DNA of 64,000 nucleotides from Lawsonibacter celer (GTDB lineage Bacteria > Bacillota > Clostridia > Oscillospirales > Oscillospiraceae), in contig NZ_JACOEA010000002.1 in the NCBI RefSeq assembly GCF_014281125.1, positions 248,001 through 312,000 of the forward strand. The letters are read 5' to 3'. Of the stretch, positions 1 through 8,747 are shown piece after piece. The translations under genes were made by a program, and so were the position numbers. The notes under the pieces were generated by a model, which saw nothing but the letters and a program-made list of their open reading frames with translations, did not search any database and had not been told where the DNA came from. Position 1 is the first letter of the stretch. Each line of letters opens with the position of its first letter.

Positions 1-2
1 CG

Positions 3-662
3 GACGCAGGCCTTGAGGGCCAGGTGGAGGCGCCCGCCCCATCCTCCGATTCAGGCGCCCAAAAGCTCATTGCCCTCACCTTTGACGACGGGCCCCGCCG
101 CTCCACCACCACCGCCCTGCTGGACGGCCTGGCAGAGCGGGGGGTGCACGCCACCTTCTTTCTCATCGGCAGCCAGGTGGAGGACAACCGCGACGTGGTG
201 CGCCGCATGGACGGAGAGGGGCACCAGATCGGCATCCACACCTATGACCATGTGAAGCTCACCGGTCTGAACCGGGCGGACTTTGACGCGCAGGTGGATA
301 AGACCCGTGACGTGCTGAAGGCCACCCTGGAGCACAACGATTTTCTACTGCGCCCGCCCTACGGAATGCTGGATGGGAGCGTAAAGGCCTGGGCCGGCTG
401 TCCGATCATCCTCTGGTCCATTGACCCGGAGGATTGGCGGGACCGCAATGCCGCCCGGGAGGTGGAGCAGGTCGTCCGGGAGGCCAGGGACGGCGGCATC
501 ATTCTGATGCACGATATTTTCCCCGAGTCTGTGGAGGCCGCCCTTCAGATCGTGGACCAACTCCATGCCCAGGGCTATCTCTTCTGCACCATTGACGAGC
601 TTTTTGCCGCCCGCGGTATTCCGCTGGAGGCAGGGGAAAAATACTGGAATGCCTATCCCTAA
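3..662 (+). CDS. Polysaccharide deacetylase (NodB homology), 5' end outside window
   Basis: The reading frame is open to the left edge, so the start lies outside; 219 codons are visible. It shows the NodB-domain motifs in order: TFDDGP (metal-binding Asp pair), HTYDH (metal His), RPPYG, WSIDPEDWRD and ILMHDIF near the C terminus. Family members remove N-acetyl groups from peptidoglycan or other amino-sugar polymers at the cell surface. The domain is complete, and the missing N terminus probably carries a signal or anchor segment. The last about 20 residues are unremarkable. It ends at a shared terminator facing the CAAX protease gene. Substrate cannot be assigned from sequence. Confidence 0.9.
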   Translation, partial: DAGLEGQVEAPAPSSDSGAQKLIALTFDDGPRRSTTTALLDGLAERGVHATFFLIGSQVEDNRDVVRRMDGEGHQIGIHTYDHVKLTGLNRADFDAQVDKTRDVLKATLEHNDFLLRPPYGMLDGSVKAWAGCPIILWSIDPEDWRDRNAAREVEQVVREARDGGIILMHDIFPESVEAALQIVDQLHAQGYLFCTIDELFAARGIPLEAGEKYWNAYP

Positions 663-689
663 GATAAGCCGGGATGGCCGGCGCGCCAT

Positions 690-729
690 AAAAAAGCTTC
701 CGGACCGACGCCGGTCCGGAAGCTTTTTG
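690..729. terminator. Bidirectional intrinsic terminator
   Basis: An inverted repeat with arms AAAAAGCTTCCGGACC / GGTCCGGAAGCTTTTT lies between two convergent genes. It has A-run and T-run flanks, so it can stop transcription from both sides. Confidence 0.9.
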
Positions 730-733
730 CGTC

Positions 734-1681
734 TCACAAAAGCAAATAGGACGCCGCTACGCCGGCGGCCAGCAGGCAAAAGCAGATGATCCCCGGATTT
801 TCGAAAAACAGCCTCCATTTCTGCCGCTCCGGCATGGGGTATCCGTCCTTTTGAAACCAGACCTCCCGGGCCAGAGCGATCATGCAACCCACGCCGCCGA
901 ACAGGAACAGCAGCACAAGTCCGCCCAGCAGGTAGCCGCTCCATCGCCCCGGCCAGTCCGCCAGCGCGGGCAGTTCGATGCCCGCCAGATTCACCAGCGC
1001 GTGAAGCAGCATCGCCTGCCAGAGACACCCGGTCCTGAGCACCACATAGGCGAAAATCAGTCCCAGGGCAAAAGCGTAAAACATCTGATTGAGGTTCCCA
1101 TGAAACAGGCCGAAACACAGGGCCGAGGCGAACATGGCAAACTTCTCCCCATAGGGGCGCAGGCGGCGCAGCAGCAGCCCCCGGAAGGCCGCCTCTTCCG
1201 CCAGCGGCGCCACCACACAGCCCAGCAGCAGATTGAGGACCATGGGGTAATCCCCCAGGGACTCCACGGGATTGGTCACCGGCGCGCCGCGCACCAGCCC
1301 GATCAGCCCGATCAGGGCCAGGGTGGCGTAGTTGGACAGGTAAAGGGCGGCCATGGAGATCAGGTACACCTGGAACAGGCGCACCGGAGCCAGAGGGGTC
1401 CGCCTCTCCGGCGCGGGGGCCGCGGGCAACGTCCGGATCACCAGGCAGAACAGCGGAAACCCGACCCCGTAGGCGGACACCAGGGAGATCGTCCAGAGGA
1501 AGACCGGCTGACCGGCCAGTCCGGGCGCTAGCAGGGCCGCCGCCGCGAAGGCCAGAGTCTGCACCGCCAGCATGCCGCCCATCTGGGCCAGCAAGGCCCC
1601 TCCCATGCGGGAAAAGACCCCGCAGTGGGTCCGCAGTATCCGCGCCTCCTGGGGCGTAAGCCTGCGCTTTGGCTCCTCCAT
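734..1681 (-). CDS. CPBP-family intramembrane metalloprotease (CAAX/Abi type)
   Basis: A 315-residue polytopic membrane protein. The family signature is clear: EExxxR at E162-E163-R167, FxxxH with H194, and HxxxN at H227/N231; these form the intramembrane zinc-type active site of the CPBP (Rce1-like) family. Hydrophobic segments cover most of residues 30-315. The ATG is preceded by AGAGGAGAGGG. Bacterial members process membrane proteins or peptides such as bacteriocin precursors; the substrate here is unknown. It is monocistronic, with a SigA-like promoter upstream and a shared terminator downstream. Confidence 0.9.
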   Translation of the reverse strand: MEEPKRRLTPQEARILRTHCGVFSRMGGALLAQMGGMLAVQTLAFAAAALLAPGLAGQPVFLWTISLVSAYGVGFPLFCLVIRTLPAAPAPERRTPLAPVRLFQVYLISMAALYLSNYATLALIGLIGLVRGAPVTNPVESLGDYPMVLNLLLGCVVAPLAEEAAFRGLLLRRLRPYGEKFAMFASALCFGLFHGNLNQMFYAFALGLIFAYVVLRTGCLWQAMLLHALVNLAGIELPALADWPGRWSGYLLGGLVLLFLFGGVGCMIALAREVWFQKDGYPMPERQKWRLFFENPGIICFCLLAAGVAASYLLL

Positions 1682-1713
1682 GCCGCCCTCTCCTCTCTCT
1701 TTGCTGTGGTCCC

Positions 1714-1742
1714 ATTATAGCAGGCTCGGTCCGGACAGGCAA
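1714..1742 (-). promoter_or_regulatory. SigA-type promoter of the CPBP protease gene
   Basis: On the minus strand TTGCCT (1737-1742) and TATAAT (1714-1719) are separated by 17 bp. Confidence 0.75.
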
Positions 1743-1763
1743 GAGGGGCGGCTCCTCGGCTCC

Positions 1764-2573
1764 TCAGAACCAGCTCCCCACCGCCAGCAGCTCTTGGGCC
1801 AGGCTCTCCCGGTAATCCCGAGCTGAGGGGTCCAGACTGTTGATCACCACCCTGCCGCTCAGCGCGGTGGCGTGCACATAGCGCCCCTCCCCCAGATAGA
1901 GGGCCACATGGCCCGGAAAATAGAGCAGATCGGCCACATCCATGCGGGCGCGGTCAATGGCGTGGATGGGAAAGCCCTCCTCAATTCTAGCGTCCCGGTA
2001 GATGAGGATGCCCTGAAGCAGATAGGCCATGGCGGTCAGGCCGGAGCAGTCCAGCCCCAGTGGCGTCTTGCCTCCCCAGCGGTACTGCACCCCCAGGTAC
2101 CCCAGCGCCCCGTCCGCAATGCGGCGGCGCAGCTCCACCTCGGGCAGCACAGGTGGATTTTCGTAATATGTCCCCAGATAATCACTTTTCGTATACCCGC
2201 TTCTGCCGTCCGGGAGGCGCACCCGCTGCCAGCCGCCCGCGTCCGGCTCCCCCACCGGGGACACCAGGCAGCCCCGCACCAGCGTGGTCACCGGCCAACA
2301 CTCCACCGCCGGACCGCTGAGCACGTCGGCCGCCGCCTGCAGCACCAGGCGCTTGGGCAGCGCCGCCCAGCGGGCGGCCCGCGCGCCGGTGGCTACTTCC
2401 TCCGCACGCACATAGCCCTCATAGCGGTAGTGGGTGCGCAGGCGCACCCAGCCCGGATTGGGGAAGTCCAGCACCTCCGCCGGCCAGCCCAGAAGCGCCT
2501 CGTCTGCCCGGGGACAGCAGGGCTCCGGCCGGCTCATCAGTTCACAGATGGGGACATTGATGACTGCATCCAT
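1764..2573 (-). CDS. NlpC/P60 peptidoglycan endopeptidase with SH3-like N-terminal repeats
   Basis: 269 residues. The C-terminal NlpC/P60 domain (about 150-269) has the catalytic triad Cys176 in DCSGLT, His222 in GHVALYLG and His234 in RYVHAT. The first about 140 residues look like two bacterial SH3-type domains (GWVRLRTHYRYEGYVRAEEV and GGWQRVRLPDGRSGYTKSDYL), the layout of gamma-D-Glu-L-diamino-acid endopeptidases such as YkfC. No signal peptide is seen, which suggests cytoplasmic turnover of imported muropeptides rather than wall hydrolysis, or an alternative export route. It is divergent from the WYL regulator gene. Confidence 0.9.
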   Translation of the reverse strand: MDAVINVPICELMSRPEPCCPRADEALLGWPAEVLDFPNPGWVRLRTHYRYEGYVRAEEVATGARAARWAALPKRLVLQAAADVLSGPAVECWPVTTLVRGCLVSPVGEPDAGGWQRVRLPDGRSGYTKSDYLGTYYENPPVLPEVELRRRIADGALGYLGVQYRWGGKTPLGLDCSGLTAMAYLLQGILIYRDARIEEGFPIHAIDRARMDVADLLYFPGHVALYLGEGRYVHATALSGRVVINSLDPSARDYRESLAQELLAVGSWF

Positions 2574-2674
2574 AAAAGGCCTCGCTTTCTCAGGAAATTT
2601 GTGGTATGCTGTAAGAAAAGTCCGTTCTTTCGGACCCTTCTCATGGGATACTGAATGTGGAAGGGGGAAGTTTT

Positions 2675-3661
2675 ATGGCAAGAAGTTCCAATCAAAAGCT
2701 CAAGCTCCTGGCCCTGCGCCAGATCCTGTTGGAGCGCACGGACGAGGACCATCCGCTCACCGTGCCCGAGCTCATCGACGCGCTGGAGCAGCAGGACATC
2801 AGCGCCGAGCGAAAAAGCATTTACGACGATATGGAGGCCCTGCGCACCTTTGGCCTGGATGTACTCAGCCGCAAAGGCAAATCGCCCGGCTGGTTTGTGG
2901 GGGAGCGGCCCTTCCAGCTGGCCGAGCTCAAGCTGCTGGTGGACGCGGTGCAGTCCTCCCGCTTCATCACCCAGCGCAAGAGCAGCGACCTGATCCGCAA
3001 GCTGGAGTCCCTGGCCAGCGTCCACCAGGCCCGCCAGCTCCAGCGGCAGGTGTACGTGGACCGCCGGGTCAAGTCCATGAATGAGAGCGTGTATTACAAC
3101 ATCGACAAGCTGCACGCGGCCATCGCGGCCGGCCGGGCCATCACCTTCAAATACTTTGAGTACAACGTCCGTAAGGAGCGGGTGTTCCGCCGGGAGGGAA
3201 AGCGCTACGCGGTCTCCCCCTATGGACTGATCTGGGACGACGAGAAATACTACCTGGCGGGCTATGACCACCGCGCCTGCCAAATGCGCCACTACCGGGT
3301 GGACAAAATGGCTGAGCTGGCGGTGACCTGCCTGCCCCGGCAGGGGGACGAGTCCTGCAAATCCTTTGACCTTGCATCCTATTCGCAGAAGCACTTCGGT
3401 ATGTTCAGCGGCCGGGAGGGCCAGGTCACCCTCCGGTGCCAAAACCGCCTGGTGGGGGTGGTATTGGACCGCTTCGGACAGGAGAGCATCCTGGCCCCCG
3501 ACGGGGAGGAGCACTTCACCGTCACCGTCCCGGCGGTGGTCAGCCCCCAATTTCTGGGATGGGTATTCGGGCTGGGGGACGGAGTAAGGCTCACCGCCCC
3601 AGGCTGGGCGGTGGAGGCCTTCCAGTCCCATCTGACCTCGGTCCAGGCCCAGTATGTATGA
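2675..3661 (+). CDS. WYL-domain transcriptional regulator (HTH plus WYL)
   Basis: 328 residues. The N terminus (about 1-75) is a DeoR/HTH_11-like winged helix (LTVPELIDALEQQDISAERKSIYDDMEAL). The middle and C terminus form a WYL domain (RAITFKYFEYNVRKERVFRREGKRYAVSPYGLIWDDEKYYLAGYD) with the WCX extension. Such proteins are ligand-responsive regulators. The ATG at 2675 is chosen over the upstream in-frame GTG at 2657 because AAGGGGGAAG lies 4 bp before it. The gene is divergent from the NlpC gene, 101 bp away, so that gene is a candidate target. The ligand is unknown. Confidence 0.9.
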   Translation: MARSSNQKLKLLALRQILLERTDEDHPLTVPELIDALEQQDISAERKSIYDDMEALRTFGLDVLSRKGKSPGWFVGERPFQLAELKLLVDAVQSSRFITQRKSSDLIRKLESLASVHQARQLQRQVYVDRRVKSMNESVYYNIDKLHAAIAAGRAITFKYFEYNVRKERVFRREGKRYAVSPYGLIWDDEKYYLAGYDHRACQMRHYRVDKMAELAVTCLPRQGDESCKSFDLASYSQKHFGMFSGREGQVTLRCQNRLVGVVLDRFGQESILAPDGEEHFTVTVPAVVSPQFLGWVFGLGDGVRLTAPGWAVEAFQSHLTSVQAQYV

Positions 3662-3664
3662 ACA

Positions 3665-3745
3665 AAAGCCTGTCTGAAAACGGGATCACCGTTTTCAGAC
3701 AGGCTTTCTGCCCGGCGGAAGGTCCTTCCGCCGGGCTGTTTTTAT
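3665..3745 (+). terminator. Tandem hairpins ending in a T-run
   Basis: The first hairpin (3665-3707) has arms AAAGCCTGTCTGAAAACGG and complement. The second (3710-3736) has arms GCCCGGCGGAA/TTCCGCCGGGC followed by TGTTTTTATT. Both lie directly after the WYL regulator stop codon; the convergent ArsC/Spx-like gene ends inside the T-run. Confidence 0.85.
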
Positions 3746-4074
3746 TCCCAGCGCTCCCATACCTGGGGGCAGTAACCCACGGTGGCCTGCCTTCCATTGC
3801 GGACAATGGGGGTTTTCAGCAGCTTCGGGTTTTCCAGCAGCTTTTCCAGCTTATCCTCGTCATAGGCCAGGTACTTCAGCAGGGCGGCGTCCGGATGTTT
3901 CCAGCTGATCAGTTCCTCCAGCCCCACGGCGTTTTTGACGCTTTTCAGCTCGCCGGGGCTGATGCCGTATTTCACCAGGTCCACGGCCTGAAATTTGATC
4001 CTCCGCTCTTTGAACCACCGCTCGGCCTTTTTGGTGTCAAAGCATTTGCTCGTTCCAAAGATCTGAATGTTCAC
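3742..4074 (-). CDS. ArsC/Spx-like thioredoxin-fold protein
   Basis: 110 residues of the ArsC/Spx/YffB family: MNIQIFGTSKCFDTKKAERWF at the N terminus, then LLKTPIVRNGRQATVGYCPQVWE, with the cis-Pro TPIV motif typical of the fold. Cys11 is the only cysteine in the active loop (CFDT), so it is not a CxxC Spx redox switch. Start is a GTG with GGGGAG 6 bp upstream, inside the end of the DUF1653 gene. It is the third gene of an apparent operon LTA-synthase-like, DUF1653, this gene. Function is unassigned; glutathione- or mycothiol-type arsenate reduction is not implied. Confidence 0.82.
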   Translation of the reverse strand: MNIQIFGTSKCFDTKKAERWFKERRIKFQAVDLVKYGISPGELKSVKNAVGLEELISWKHPDAALLKYLAYDEDKLEKLLENPKLLKTPIVRNGRQATVGYCPQVWERWE

Positions 4075-4077
4075 CCT

Positions 4078-4293
4078 TTACTCCCCCACATAGGCAAAGC
4101 GGGGGCCGGCATAGCCGTCCCGCTCCACCCGCTCGTTCCACATGGCCGCCGGGCGCACCCAAATACCCTGCTCCCCGTAGAGGGCCTGGTAGACCACCAT
4201 GGGCTCCCGGGTCTCTGAGTGGCGGGCCGTGCAGAGCACCCGGTATTCGCCGCCCTTGAAATGGCGCCAGCGCCCCGGTCGAATTTTATCCAT
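4078..4293 (-). CDS. DUF1653 small protein
   Basis: 71 residues matching the DUF1653 pattern: GRWRHFKGGEYRVLCTARHSET, then MVVYQALYGEQGIWVRPAAMWNERV, ending RFAYVGE. The family is a small beta-rich domain of unknown function found alone or fused to other domains. It starts 15 bp after the LTA-synthase-like stop codon with a GAGGAG site, and is followed 3 bp later by the ArsC/Spx-like gene, so it is probably co-transcribed with both. Confidence 0.88.
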   Translation of the reverse strand: MDKIRPGRWRHFKGGEYRVLCTARHSETREPMVVYQALYGEQGIWVRPAAMWNERVERDGYAGPRFAYVGE

Positions 4294-4308
4294 AGCCGGA
4301 CTCCTCTC

Positions 4309-6192
4309 TCACGGGTCAAGGGTAAAGAAATGTCCCACCCGATTCTTTTTATCAAAAATATTGTTGTACTGCAGCGTCTTGTACTCCTCTACCGCGGCAG
4401 AGAGCGCCTCCGGCAGGGGATCCTCCAGGGCGTACCACACCCCCGCCGCGTCCCTCAGCCCCATGGCGTTAACCACGGGCATCTGCTCGTACAGCCCCTT
4501 CAGGAACTGCTGATAGCCCGTCATGGGCAGGTTCGCGGTATCCATGAGCAGCGTCGACAGGTAGTTCAGGGACAGCTCCACGCCCTCGGCCTCCGGGATG
4601 TCATAGTTGGCCCACAGCAGGAAGGGCACCATCTGCTTTTTCTGAGCCGTGGCCAGGTCCGGATTCTCCCCCAGCACATCGGCGTAGAAATTGGTGGCCA
4701 CCTGGGGCTGGTGGTCGCCGAAGAGCAGAATCAGCGTGGGCTCCTCCACCTGAGAGAAGTAGTCCACCAGGTACTCCAGGGCCTGATCGCTCTGGTAGAT
4801 CAGGGACAGATACTGGTTCACCGTGGAGAATTTGCCCTCAAACTTCCCGGTGAGCCACGTGGTGCGCGGCAGCCCATTCCAGGACATGGTGTAGCCGCTG
4901 TGGTTCTGCATGGTGATGTTGAACAGGAACAGGCGCTCCCCCGGCTTCTTCTCCTCATACATGCGCACCAGATTTTCATAGTCGCTCTGATCGGTGACGT
5001 AGCCCGTGCTCGCATCCCCGCGCATGTAGGTACGGTTCTGGAAATCCTGCTCAAAGTACATCTCGTCAAACCCGAAGTCCGTATACACGGGAATCCGGTT
5101 CCAGCCCGAGGAGCGGTAGGGGTGAGCGGCCACGGTGCGGTAGCCCAGGGTCTTCATCTGGGCCGTCAGCGTGGGGTCCCCGTCGGAGACGAACATCTGG
5201 TAGGGCACGGTGCTGGGGGGCAGGAACACCGTTGTGTTGCCGGAGAGGAACTCATACTCCGAATTGGCGGTGGTGCCCCCAAAGACAGAGGAATAGGCAT
5301 AGCCCTTGATGGTATTTTCCGTCAGGGAGCGGTAGAAAGGCATGGCATCCTGATTGGTCTCCACCCCGGGCAGCACGCTCAGATCGGAATAGGACTCGTT
5401 CATAATGACGATCACATTGACCGGCTGCTCCCCCGCCTCCGCGAGGGCGGAGGCGGAAAGGGCAGACTCCGAGGGGGTCTGCCCGGCCAGGCTCTCCAGC
5501 CGGCCGGCGGAATATCCCTCCGGCTTATCTACGCGGCTGTATTTCAGGCAGACGGAAAAATTGAGAAACAGGCCGTTGCCCCGGGTGGTCCACAGGGAGG
5601 GCTCAATGCCCAAGCGCTCCACAAAGCCGGTGCCGAAGAAGATCCCCAGGTAGACCGCCCCGGTCGCCGCCCAGGTCAGAAAGAGCTTCCAGGAAAACTT
5701 TTTCCGCTTCTCGTTGGGCAACAGGGAGATCAGCAGGATGTAGGCCAGGACAATCAGTCCCGTCATCACCTGGGTGCGGTCCAGGGTAAAGTCGTAATTG
5801 CCCGCCACATTCGCCGCGGTGCCTATGCTGAGAAAATCCGCGGGCAACAGGGCGCGACCCCGGAAATTCAGCAGGTAGCGGTTGGCCAGGCCCCATCCCC
5901 AGGAGATGCCGATACAGAATTTGATGGCCCCGGACATGCGCCCCCTCAGAAAATAAAAAAACGCCTCGCCCAGGTAATACCAGACCAGATTGAGGGCAAT
6001 CTGCGCGGCGGTAAATTCCGTCCACGGGTCGTTATAGTTGAGTTCCTCCACCAGGGTCAGGGCCACCAGCGGGGTCACAATCAGCAGTACCCAGGTGATC
6101 GCCAAAGACTGCCGGCGGCTGAGCGCCAGGTGGGGATAGCCCCTCCGCCTCCGGGAGGGATGTTCAGGCTGAACGGAAAGCTCTGTGCTCAT
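4309..6192 (-). CDS. LTA synthase-like membrane sulfatase-fold phosphoglycerol transferase
   Basis: 627 residues. The N-terminal third holds about five membrane segments (for example 31-50, 62-82, 141-159, 172-190). After about residue 255 comes an extracellular sulfatase-fold domain with Glu266 in IVIMNES, the nucleophile threonine in FGGTTANSEYEF (about 307-308) and the metal-binding ILLFGDHQP near the end. This is the LtaS/YfnI arrangement, transferring glycerol phosphate from phosphatidylglycerol onto a glycolipid anchor. ATG 6192 is preferred over an upstream in-frame start at 6219 because AGAGGA lies just before it. First gene of the operon with DUF1653 and the ArsC-like gene. Confidence 0.9.
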   Translation of the reverse strand: MSTELSVQPEHPSRRRRGYPHLALSRRQSLAITWVLLIVTPLVALTLVEELNYNDPWTEFTAAQIALNLVWYYLGEAFFYFLRGRMSGAIKFCIGISWGWGLANRYLLNFRGRALLPADFLSIGTAANVAGNYDFTLDRTQVMTGLIVLAYILLISLLPNEKRKKFSWKLFLTWAATGAVYLGIFFGTGFVERLGIEPSLWTTRGNGLFLNFSVCLKYSRVDKPEGYSAGRLESLAGQTPSESALSASALAEAGEQPVNVIVIMNESYSDLSVLPGVETNQDAMPFYRSLTENTIKGYAYSSVFGGTTANSEYEFLSGNTTVFLPPSTVPYQMFVSDGDPTLTAQMKTLGYRTVAAHPYRSSGWNRIPVYTDFGFDEMYFEQDFQNRTYMRGDASTGYVTDQSDYENLVRMYEEKKPGERLFLFNITMQNHSGYTMSWNGLPRTTWLTGKFEGKFSTVNQYLSLIYQSDQALEYLVDYFSQVEEPTLILLFGDHQPQVATNFYADVLGENPDLATAQKKQMVPFLLWANYDIPEAEGVELSLNYLSTLLMDTANLPMTGYQQFLKGLYEQMPVVNAMGLRDAAGVWYALEDPLPEALSAAVEEYKTLQYNNIFDKKNRVGHFFTLDP

Positions 6193-6236
6193 TTCATTCC
6201 TCTTACGCAGCGATAACAATTTCTTTACAAAGTGGG

Positions 6237-6264
6237 ATTATACCACAGAAGGTGGAAAACGCAA
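6237..6264 (-). promoter_or_regulatory. Promoter of the LTA-synthase-like operon
   Basis: TATAAT (6237-6242) and TTGCGT (6259-6264) with 16 bp between, minus strand. The -35 lies inside the 17-bp inverted repeat at 6247-6282. Confidence 0.65.
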
Positions 6265-6282
6265 ATGCGTTTTCCACCTTCT
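6247..6282. repeat. 17-bp perfect inverted repeat overlapping a promoter
   Basis: Arms AGAAGGTGGAAAACGCA / TGCGTTTTCCACCTTCT with a 2-base loop, 21 bp after the ABC ATPase stop codon. It lacks a clear U-run on the minus strand, so it is either a weak terminator of the ABC operon or an operator/hairpin over the next promoter. Confidence 0.7.
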
Positions 6283-6303
6283 TAAGGAATTCTTCATAAC
6301 CCT

Positions 6304-6891
6304 TTAGATCTTTTCAGGAATCGCACGCAAGGGCGGTCCCTCCAGCCTTAAAATCCGGTCACATCGGGCAACCGTCTCCACCTCGTGGCTGGAGAGCAGC
6401 ACGGGTACGCCCAGGCCCCGGATACGGGAGAGGATCCGCCCCGCCCGCGGGGCGTCCACGCCGGCAAAGGGCTCGTCCAGAAGATACACGCCTCCGCCGC
6501 AGGCCAGACAGCGTGCCAGAGCCAGCCGCCGCTCCATGCCCCCGGAGAGGGCGGCGGGACGGCTGCGGGCCTCTCCCTCCAACTCCACCAGCTCCAGCCA
6601 CATGCCGGCCTCCCCTCGCCGGTCCCGGGACAGCACGTCGGCAATGTGCTGCTCCGCCGTGCGCCACGGGAACAGACGGTCCTCCTGAAAGAGGATCGCC
6701 GCCGGTCCAGGAAGAGTCACACGCCCGGTCTGCACCGGCTGCAGGCCGGCCAGTGCCCGCAGCAGAGTGGTCTTGCCGCACCCAGAGGGTCCGGACAGGG
6801 CGGTGACGCCCTCCTCCGGCGCCTCCAGGGTGAACCGGTCCAAAACCAGCTTTTCCCCAAAACGTACAGTAATATTTTCGCAGAAGATCAC
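6304..6891 (-). CDS. ABC transporter ATPase, SsuB/TauB class
   Basis: 195 residues, shorter than the usual about 240-260 of this class but with all motifs: Walker [10 protein letters not shown] (33-41), Q-loop [10 protein letters not shown], signature [13 protein letters not shown], Walker B VYLLDEPF and H-loop SSHE. The start is a GTG overlapping the permease stop codon (GTGA), so the two are translationally coupled. It energises the importer formed with the upstream permease and lipoprotein. The [11 protein letters not shown]-loop is typical of nitrate/sulfonate/taurine importers. A longer upstream reading frame here is only open sequence. Confidence 0.93.
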   Translation of the reverse strand: MIFCENITVRFGEKLVLDRFTLEAPEEGVTALSGPSGCGKTTLLRALAGLQPVQTGRVTLPGPAAILFQEDRLFPWRTAEQHIADVLSRDRRGEAGMWLELVELEGEARSRPAALSGGMERRLALARCLACGGGVYLLDEPFAGVDAPRAGRILSRIRGLGVPVLLSSHEVETVARCDRILRLEGPPLRAIPEKI

Positions 6892-7664
6892 ACCCGTGCC
6901 CCCCTTCCCAGCCGCCGGAACAGGAGTCCAAGCACGGATTCCAGCAGGAAGCTCAGTGCGATCACCACAATGGTCCACGCAAAAAGAGAGGTCGTCTCCA
7001 GGGTGATCTTGGCCCGGTAGAGCGCCGTGCCGATGGCCAGAGCCGGCTGGCAGAGCACCTCGGCGGCCACCCCCGACTTCCAGGCCAGGCCCAGGCCGGT
7101 GCTGCACCCGCTGGCGAAGTAGGGAAACACAGAGGGGAGATACACCAGCCGCAGGGTCCTTCCCCGGCTGAAGCGGTAGGCCCGGGCGGCCTCCAGCAGC
7201 AGCGGGTCGGTCTGGGTGATTCCCCTGCGCACATTGCCCCACAGCACCGGGAGCACCATCAGCGCGGAAATAATGGCCGGCACCCGCCCGGTGGGCGCCC
7301 AGAGGAGCACCAGCACGATGAAGGATGCCACCGGCGTGGCTCGAATCACCTTGACCGCCGGGCTGAACAGCCGGTCCGCCCATTGGCTCACGCTGGAGAG
7401 GGCGGCCAGGGCGCAGCCCAGCAGGACCCCTGCGGCAAAGCCGCCGAAGATGCGCCCCAGGCTCATTCCCGCGCTGCGCCAGAACGCCCTCTCCCCGGCC
7501 AGCGCAAAGAGCCGCTCTCCCACGGCCAGAGGACCGGGAAGCAGCAGCTCTTTTCCCACCGCCAGCGCGGCAAGCTGCCATACCCCCAGCCAAAAGGCCA
7601 GGGGTATGGCGGCGCGCAGCAGCGTTCTCCCGACGGAATTACGGGATATAGTAGAAGTTGTCAT
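6888..7664 (-). CDS. ABC transporter permease, nitrate/sulfonate/taurine type
   Basis: 258 residues with about six hydrophobic helices and the EAA loop ([29 protein letters not shown]) that docks on the ATPase. The ATG lies 26 bp inside the 3' end of the binding-protein gene, and a strong GGAGG sits 11 bp before it within that coding sequence. It forms the inner-membrane channel with the downstream ATPase. Substrate is not determined: the SsuC/TauC class covers sulfonates, taurine, nitrate, pyrimidine precursors and aromatic acids. Confidence 0.92.
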   Translation of the reverse strand: MTTSTISRNSVGRTLLRAAIPLAFWLGVWQLAALAVGKELLLPGPLAVGERLFALAGERAFWRSAGMSLGRIFGGFAAGVLLGCALAALSSVSQWADRLFSPAVKVIRATPVASFIVLVLLWAPTGRVPAIISALMVLPVLWGNVRRGITQTDPLLLEAARAYRFSRGRTLRLVYLPSVFPYFASGCSTGLGLAWKSGVAAEVLCQPALAIGTALYRAKITLETTSLFAWTIVVIALSFLLESVLGLLFRRLGRGARV

Positions 7665-8700
7665 CGGGGATGGAACCTCCGATCGAAGTGGGGTCGGCGG
7701 CGAAAAGTACCTCGTAGTAGTCAGAAATCTCCTTCAGACTCTCCCCGTCCACATAAAACAGGTTGGCCTGGGGAATGGCGGCCTTGGCAATGGCGGCCTT
7801 GGGAACAATTTCGTACTGGGCCATGAGCTCAGCTGCCTCCTCCACATGGTCGTTCACATAGAGAATGGAGGCCGCATAGTCCCCCAAAATGCCGGGCACC
7901 AGTGCGCTGTTTTCCTCTAGCCAGGCGGTGCGGGCCACCAGGCAGCCCATGGTAAAGGTGCCGGCGGCGCCGGACTCGGTCCAGGCATCGTTCAGGTCCA
8001 CCGCGTCCCGCACGTCCTGATTCTGAATCATCACGCTGGTGGCGGCGGGCACCGGGAGCATGCACAGGTCGATCTCGCCGGAGGCCATCAGGGCGGTGAG
8101 CTCATCGCTGGCCTTCCACTCGATGGCCACATCCTGGCCGGGGACCAGCCCATTCTTCTCCAGCAGATAGTTGAGCACATACTCCGGATTGGAGCCCTGC
8201 CCAGTGGCGTAGAGGGTCTTGCCCGCCAGATCGGCCAGGCTGTGCACCGTGTCGCCGTTCTCCAGAATGTGGAGCACGCCCAGGGTGTTCAGGGCCAGGA
8301 GCTTGATGCTGTCGTTGTCCTTATTGTACAGGGTCGCCGCCAAGTTGGTGGGCACAGCGGCAATGTCCAGCTCGCCGTTAATCAGCTTGGGCACAATATC
8401 CGTGGTCGGGTCGGAGCCCAGGGTAAGGCTGTAGTGCACCGTGGTCTCCCCTCCGTCGTTGTCCGAGAGAAGCTTGGCCGCACCCATGCCGGTGGGCCCT
8501 TTGAGCAGTCCCAGGTTCACCGTGGCCTTTTCCGCGGCAGAGGTGTTTTCCGGTGTGGGCTCGGCAGTGGGCTCCGGGGTGTTGGCGGCAGTGGGGGAGG
8601 GCGTGGGCGTGACCTCCGCGCCCTTCTGGGCGCATCCCGCAGCCAGAGCCAGCACCAGGATCAGACTCAGGGCCAGGGCAATTCCTTTTTTCAGCTTCAT
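7639..8700 (-). CDS. ABC substrate-binding lipoprotein, NitT/TauT-like
   Basis: 353 residues. A lipoprotein signal ends at Cys23 (LALAAGC), followed by a Thr/Pro/Glu-rich linker of about 40 residues and an NMT1/SsuA-like periplasmic-binding fold (NLGLLKGPTGMGAAKLL, INGELDIAAVPTNLAATLY, YATGQGSNPEYVLNYLLEKNG). ATG 8700 is preferred over the in-frame start at 8748 because the signal begins there and GGAG lies 5 bp upstream. It captures substrate outside the membrane for the permease that follows. The GPTGMGA motif resembles binding proteins of unknown specificity; the substrate is open. Confidence 0.92.
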   Translation of the reverse strand: MKLKKGIALALSLILVLALAAGCAQKGAEVTPTPSPTAANTPEPTAEPTPENTSAAEKATVNLGLLKGPTGMGAAKLLSDNDGGETTVHYSLTLGSDPTTDIVPKLINGELDIAAVPTNLAATLYNKDNDSIKLLALNTLGVLHILENGDTVHSLADLAGKTLYATGQGSNPEYVLNYLLEKNGLVPGQDVAIEWKASDELTALMASGEIDLCMLPVPAATSVMIQNQDVRDAVDLNDAWTESGAAGTFTMGCLVARTAWLEENSALVPGILGDYAASILYVNDHVEEAAELMAQYEIVPKAAIAKAAIPQANLFYVDGESLKEISDYYEVLFAADPTSIGGSIPDDNFYYIP

Positions 8701-8747
8701 GGTTTCTCCATTCCTTTCTGTGATTCCGATCTCAATGGGTTTTCGCA

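Noticed and set aside
345..1742. 465-codon open frame opposite and overlapping the CPBP protease gene
   Set aside because: It is the other frame of the same GC-rich strand, with Arg/Gly/Pro-rich composition, and crosses the terminator and the deacetylase gene; no motif or ribosome site.
4219..6216. 665-codon plus-strand frame over the LTA-synthase-like gene
   Set aside because: His/Gln/Gly-rich antisense shadow of a clearly recognisable membrane enzyme.
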